Origin: JABWBD01 sp040768665
GTDB taxonomy: Bacteria; Planctomycetota; Planctomycetia; Pirellulales; Thermoguttaceae
Reading direction: 5' to 3'
DNA length: 38,564 nt
Assembly: GCA_040768665.1 (NCBI GenBank)
Contig: JAXGMN010000085.1
Location: forward strand, 1 to 38,564
The notes under the pieces are model-generated. The model saw nothing but the letters and a program-made list of their open reading frames with translations, did no database searches and had not been told where the DNA came from. This document shows, piece after piece, positions 35,825 to 38,564 of the stretch. A program made the position numbers and the translations under genes. Numbering within the stretch: position 1 is the stretch's first letter; the number at the start of each line of letters is the position of its first letter.

Positions 35825-36601
35825 GTCAACTCCGTATGTCAGCGGAATAGAGGGGGACAACCTCAATATCCCAACTCCCCGATCTCGACGCAAGGCAGAC
35901 AATGAGGACGAATGTGGCGGACAAGGGCGCCGATTTTCCAAAACTTTCTGTCCCGGACCACCCGCTCATTGTAGAGGGGATGGACGCTGGACGCCCGGAT
36001 CGCGGAGGCTGGAGCTGGCGCACGGAGGCAAGGACTGCCCAGCCGGGCGATTGGTATCAACTCCGGCTCCGAGACACGACATCCGGGAGCGAGTCCCCGT
36101 TTTCGGATAGCATCTGAGTGTGGTGCCCAAGCTCGCGATTTCTCAGAACCGAGGGCATTTGGGCACCACGCGCTTCCGGGTGGTTGGATCGGTGATTTGC
36201 GGGCGATGCGAGGCCTTGCCAGGGACCCGGAGGGGTTCTGGCTGCAAACGTCGGGCGGGGGCGAACTGCAATGCGGCGGGAGCATTGGGTGCGGGAGAGT
36301 GAAAGTAGATTGTCAGAGATCTGCGAAGCGGGAGGGCGTTAAGGCGGTCTCGCCTGCGCCGTGGATGTATATGATCATTTGTCCATGTGTCAGTATGACC
36401 GATGCGGCGGGACGTGTCAAGCGTTGTTTTTCGGCCAAAGGCGCCAGAGGCGAGTTTTTTTTGGGGGGGGACTCGCTGGTGAAGAGAGGCAGATGTGGCA
36501 GAAAGGGACTTTGCGACTCAGGAATAACTTCCTCGTTTGGACGATGGGAACGGGAGCCAGTAGATGGAACAGGAGAGAACCGAGGCAGCAGAGGCACGAG
36601 G
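35825..36601. other. Gene-poor region with hairpins and a poly-T/poly-G tract
   Basis: About 780 bp lie between the FAD-protein start and the next repeat. Frames here are not protein-like, including long plus-strand frames crossing the repeats. It holds an inverted repeat at 36121-36168 and a run of T8 followed by G8 near 36455-36470, a homopolymer tract prone to slippage. A TACAAT box lies on the minus strand near 35975, with no matching -35 element. Confidence 0.4.
36119..36170. repeat. Inverted repeat (hairpin)
   Basis: TGGTGCCCAA at 36121-36130 is the exact complement of TTGGGCACCA at 36159-36168, leaving a 28-base loop. It is unlike the GGGGAC elements. No T-run follows on either strand, so a terminator is unlikely; it may be a second REP-type family. 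Confidence 0.6.
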
Positions 36602-36602
36602 A

Positions 36603-36656
36603 GAAGGGGACAGGCACATTTTGCTCCGAAGACTCCGCAAAATGAGCCAGTCCCCG
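36603..36656. repeat. GGGGACAGG-type palindromic repeat, clean copy
   Basis: GAAGGGGACAGGCACATTTT begins it and GCAAAATGAGCCAGTCCCC ends it, with GCTCCGAAGACTCC between. GGGGAC and GTCCCC form the outer stem, TTTTGC and GCAAAA the inner one. It is the best-preserved of four copies. In translation it gives read-through frames containing QAHFAPKTPQNEPVP, a sign of false gene calls. Confidence 0.85.
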
Positions 36657-36709
36657 GCGGTTTCGAAATGCGAATGCTCAATCGCTACAAACACGGGAGG
36701 CGGTGCGGT

Positions 36710-37018
36710 CTAGGTTTCACCGAAGCGTTCCCGGTAAAGGCTGGGGATGTCGCGAGAGCCATGGGTTACCAGCAACAGTTGAATGCCACCCTCGACCGGC
36801 CGGTAGAATGCGACGTAGTTGTCGACACGAAAGCAGCGAACCGACGCTCCAAGATCCGAACGGAGTTGGCCCAGCAGCGGTTTCGCGGCGTACAACTGGC
36901 ATTTTTCGTCGAGCCGATCCAGCAGGCGATCCGCCGCAGCCACGCTTTCGCGCGCGATATGGGACCAGACTTGAAGCAGGTCTTTGCGCGCCGGACGCGT
37001 TCGGACTACCCTTCCCAT
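36710..37018 (-). CDS. parE: ParE/RelE-type toxin
   Basis: The 102-residue product fits the ParE toxin family in length and pattern: MGRVVRTRPARKDLLQVWSH, helices with ADRLLDRLDEKC, then the strand block CFRVDNYVAFYRPVEGGIQL and a final VTHGSRDIPSLY. ParE proteins inhibit DNA gyrase; other members of the fold cleave mRNA on the ribosome, so the exact target is not certain. The gene overlaps the end of the antitoxin gene by 13 bp, with a ribosome site (GGACCGGG) inside it. Such coupling is usual for these pairs. Confidence 0.82.
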   Translation of the reverse strand: MGRVVRTRPARKDLLQVWSHIARESVAAADRLLDRLDEKCQLYAAKPLLGQLRSDLGASVRCFRVDNYVAFYRPVEGGIQLLLVTHGSRDIPSLYRERFGET

Positions 37019-37275
37019 TTCCCGGTCCCGGGCTGCTGTTCCAGACGTCGTCGGCCTTCGGACTTGATGTCTTCCATATCCAGCGGTTCGAGGAGGCCCC
37101 GGTCCGCCTCTTCAATCCGCCGCTGGATTTCGGCGCGGAGCTCCGAGTGCCGACTCTCCAGTTCCCGGTAGACCTGCACGGCTTCAAAAATGAACTCCTC
37201 CCGGGAACCGAATCGCCCGCTGGCAACCTGTTGACCGATATATTGGTCAAGATCAAATGGAATTGCGTTGGTCAT
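37006..37275 (-). CDS. parD: ParD-type antitoxin
   Basis: The 89-residue product has the ParD layout: an N-terminal ribbon-helix-helix (IPFDLDQYIGQQVASGRFGS, REEFIFEAVQVYRELE) for DNA binding and dimer formation, and an acidic C-terminal tail (QRRIEEADRGLLEPLDMEDI) that would wrap the toxin. It is placed first in the operon, overlapping the toxin gene by 13 bp. ParD antitoxins usually repress their own promoter. TATAAT on the minus strand about 100 bp upstream (near 37380) could be the -10 box, but no good -35 box is seen. Confidence 0.82.
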   Translation of the reverse strand: MTNAIPFDLDQYIGQQVASGRFGSREEFIFEAVQVYRELESRHSELRAEIQRRIEEADRGLLEPLDMEDIKSEGRRRLEQQPGTGKWEG

Positions 37276-37354
37276 AATGCCTCACAGAAGCAAGAGCGGG
37301 AGATGGTCATCGCGCTGCCGCCGGTCTTCGGGAGAGCTGTCCGGCTGGCCACGA

Positions 37355-37606
37355 TCACGTCTGCGTCTGGAATTCATTATAGCTGCCACGGACGATCACG
37401 CTATCGGGGGTCGGTGCGGCAAGATTTTCTGGCACATATCTTGGCTGTTGGTCGGTTGAGCGGGATGTCGCGGGTGTGAAGCAATCAGAGAAATCGCCGC
37501 GGGTACGGCGTTTGGCCGCCGAATGGGCAAATTTCCAGAATGCGCGCTGTATGTGACGCCAGGATTGCTCCAGATAGGGATCCATACCCGGAAAGGGGCT
37601 TGGCAT
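37355..37606 (-). pseudogene. Remnant of a DUF4058 gene
   Basis: The frame starting with ATG at 37606 opens with MPSPFPGMDPYLEQSW, the very conserved beginning of DUF4058 proteins, which are normally about 250 residues. After about 17 residues the sequence leaves the family, becomes Arg/Ser-rich (HSAAKRRTRGDFSD), and later recovers a plausible piece (ENLAAPTPDSVIVRG). It ends at 83 residues. I infer a gene broken by deletion. It lies upstream of the toxin-antitoxin pair and holds one copy of a short direct repeat. Confidence 0.5.
37361..37386. repeat. Short direct repeat, copy 1
   Basis: CTGCGTCTGGAATTCATTAT followed by AGCTGCC; a second copy lies at 37649. On the minus strand it contains TATAAT. 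The two copies bracket the DUF4058 remnant. Confidence 0.5.
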
Positions 37607-37648
37607 CAGTCGGCCTCGCGTCTGATGGATCTGAACATCGCCCAACCC

Positions 37649-37675
37649 CTGCGTCTGGACTGCATTATAGCCACC
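37649..37675. repeat. Short direct repeat, copy 2
   Basis: CTGCGTCTGGACTGCATTAT followed by AGCCACC, about 85 percent identical to the copy at 37361, again with TATAAT on the minus strand. Such a pair may mark a duplicated promoter region or the edges of a lost insertion. Confidence 0.5.
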
Positions 37676-37792
37676 CCGCGCGCTGATGCCATCCCGGCCC
37701 ACCCACTCTCAGGCATGGATTGCAGACGAGGGTTTCGATACGATAGCCGGAAGGCTCTACTTCTTCACCCCCTGCAATGCTGAAGGCGATCG

Positions 37793-38449
37793 ATGCGTTT
37801 GGGACTGTTCGGCGGCACGTTCGACCCTATCCATTTCGGGCATCTGCTGCTGGCGGAGTCGGCGCGGGAGCAGTGCCGCCTGGACCGGGTCGTGTTCTTG
37901 CCGACGGCGGTCTCTCCGCACAAGCAGGAGCAGCAGCCTGCGCCGGTCGAGCGGCGGATTGAACTGGTCGGGTTGGCGACCGGCGGGCACGCGTCGTTCG
38001 AAGTGAGTCGACTCGAGGCGGACCGGGGCGGCGTCAGCTACACGATCGACACGCTGCGGCATTTCCGCCAGGCGGAGCCCGACGCAGAGCTGTTTTTCCT
38101 TATGGGCGCCGACATGCTTGAGGACTTGCCCAATTGGCGCGAGGCCGAAGAGGTCTGCCGCCTGGCGATCCCGGTCGTGGTTTGCCGTCCGGGGACGGCG
38201 AAGCCGGACTTCGCGCTTCTTTCCGCCGTGACGACCTCCGACCGGATCGAACTCTTCCGGGAGCATCAGGTCGAAATGCCCCAGATCGGCATCAGCAGCA
38301 CCGAGATCCGCCGGCGCGTCGCCGCAGGGCGAAGCATTCGCTATTGGACGCCGCGAGCGGTGGAGAAGGCGATCGAGACGTACGGCCTTTATCGGGCCGC
38401 CAGCCTTGCGCTTCCGACCTGCGGTGATCCTGCGAGCAGCCGCAAGTAG
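37793..38449 (+). CDS. nadD: Nicotinate-nucleotide adenylyltransferase
   Basis: GAAGG lies ahead of the ATG. The 218-residue protein has the signature of NadD: MRLGLFGGTFDPIHFGHLLL (the GGTFDPIH-x-GH nucleotidyltransferase motif), FLPTAVSPHK, ELFFLMGADMLEDLPNW (GxD-type motif), and ISSTEIRRRVAAG (the ISST-x-IR motif) near the end. It joins ATP to nicotinate mononucleotide to make deamido-NAD, an essential step in NAD synthesis in the cytosol. Length is normal; the last 20 residues are a poorly conserved tail. It stands apart from its neighbours, with divergent repeats and the toxin-antitoxin pair upstream. Confidence 0.95.
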   Translation: MRLGLFGGTFDPIHFGHLLLAESAREQCRLDRVVFLPTAVSPHKQEQQPAPVERRIELVGLATGGHASFEVSRLEADRGGVSYTIDTLRHFRQAEPDAELFFLMGADMLEDLPNWREAEEVCRLAIPVVVCRPGTAKPDFALLSAVTTSDRIELFREHQVEMPQIGISSTEIRRRVAAGRSIRYWTPRAVEKAIETYGLYRAASLALPTCGDPASSRK

Positions 38450-38532
38450 GCCATGGCGGCTGCCTGCGCTTAGGCATGGCAGTGGTGTCGAGATGCAGCG
38501 AGCGAAAAGAGGGAGGCCCTTGCAACGCGCCA

Positions 38533-38560
38533 GTGGGGAACATAGGATACGTGTTCCCAC
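38533..38560. repeat. Small inverted repeat at the window end
   Basis: GTGGGGAACA pairs with TGTTCCCAC across a 9-base loop. It lies about 85 bp after nadD and may continue beyond the window. No T-run is visible, so a terminator cannot be called. Confidence 0.35.
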
Positions 38561-38564
38561 CCCT

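Noticed and set aside
36197..37171. Long plus-strand open frame of 324 codons across the gene-poor region
   Set aside because: It reads through the palindromic repeat (QAHFAPKTPQNEPVP) and runs antisense to the toxin-antitoxin genes; composition is not protein-like.
1..38564. CRISPR arrays, tRNA or rRNA genes
   Set aside because: No regularly spaced repeats and no cloverleaf or rRNA-like sequence found by eye; the repeats present are palindromic and dispersed.

Overview
The window looks like part of a chromosome from a Planctomycetota bacterium, most likely a Pirellulales-type lineage. This placement is inference from gene content; no rRNA or other marker gene is present. The support is high GC, many secreted proteins of unknown detail, a Tat-exported Gfo/Idh/MocA oxidoreductase, DUF6259 proteins, HEAT-repeat proteins, a thioredoxin/trypsin fusion, and many GGGGAC-type palindromic intergenic repeats. 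I see no rRNA, tRNA, CRISPR array, phage genes or intact transposase.

Region 1 (about 1-18.7 kb, all + strand) is a polysaccharide-degradation cluster in which nearly every product has a signal peptide. In order: a truncated N-terminal fragment; a GH65-like six-hairpin glycosidase; a GH42-like enzyme; a GH36 alpha-galactosidase; an SGNH esterase fused to a DUF6259 domain, with a one-base frameshift near its end; a Tat-signal Gfo/Idh/MocA oxidoreductase; a 1411-residue fusion of a rhamnogalacturonan lyase (PL11 type) to a GH36-type glycosidase; a GH28-type parallel beta-helix hydrolase; and a GH5-like hydrolase. Gaps are mostly 2-85 bp, so much of it is probably cotranscribed. The set fits pectin, especially the rhamnogalacturonan-I backbone (PL11, GH28) with galactose side groups (GH36, GH42) and acyl groups (SGNH esterase). 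No SusC/SusD pair or transporter is seen.

Region 2 (18.7-28.1 kb, + strand) holds decayed and lineage-specific genes: a coding remnant, a small secreted protein, a HEAT-repeat protein, an SH3-plus-C39-like putative cysteine protease, an alpha/beta hydrolase whose C-terminus is broken by several frameshifts, a thioredoxin-serine protease fusion with two compensating frameshifts, and a zinc-ribbon protein. Copies of a GGGGACAGG...CCAGTCCCC hairpin element lie between these genes.

Region 3 (28.1-35.8 kb, - strand) carries a membrane histidine kinase with a DUF3365-type sensor and a CX3CH haem-like motif, primosomal helicase PriA, and a large secreted protein with two FAD-binding halves, a discoidin-like insert and a HEAT-like tail. 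The last two are 7 bp apart and probably cotranscribed.

Region 4 (35.8-38.6 kb) is gene-poor: repeats, a ParDE-type toxin-antitoxin pair (- strand), a DUF4058 remnant, and nadD (+ strand). Frameshifts recur at several places; some may be assembly errors and should be checked against reads.
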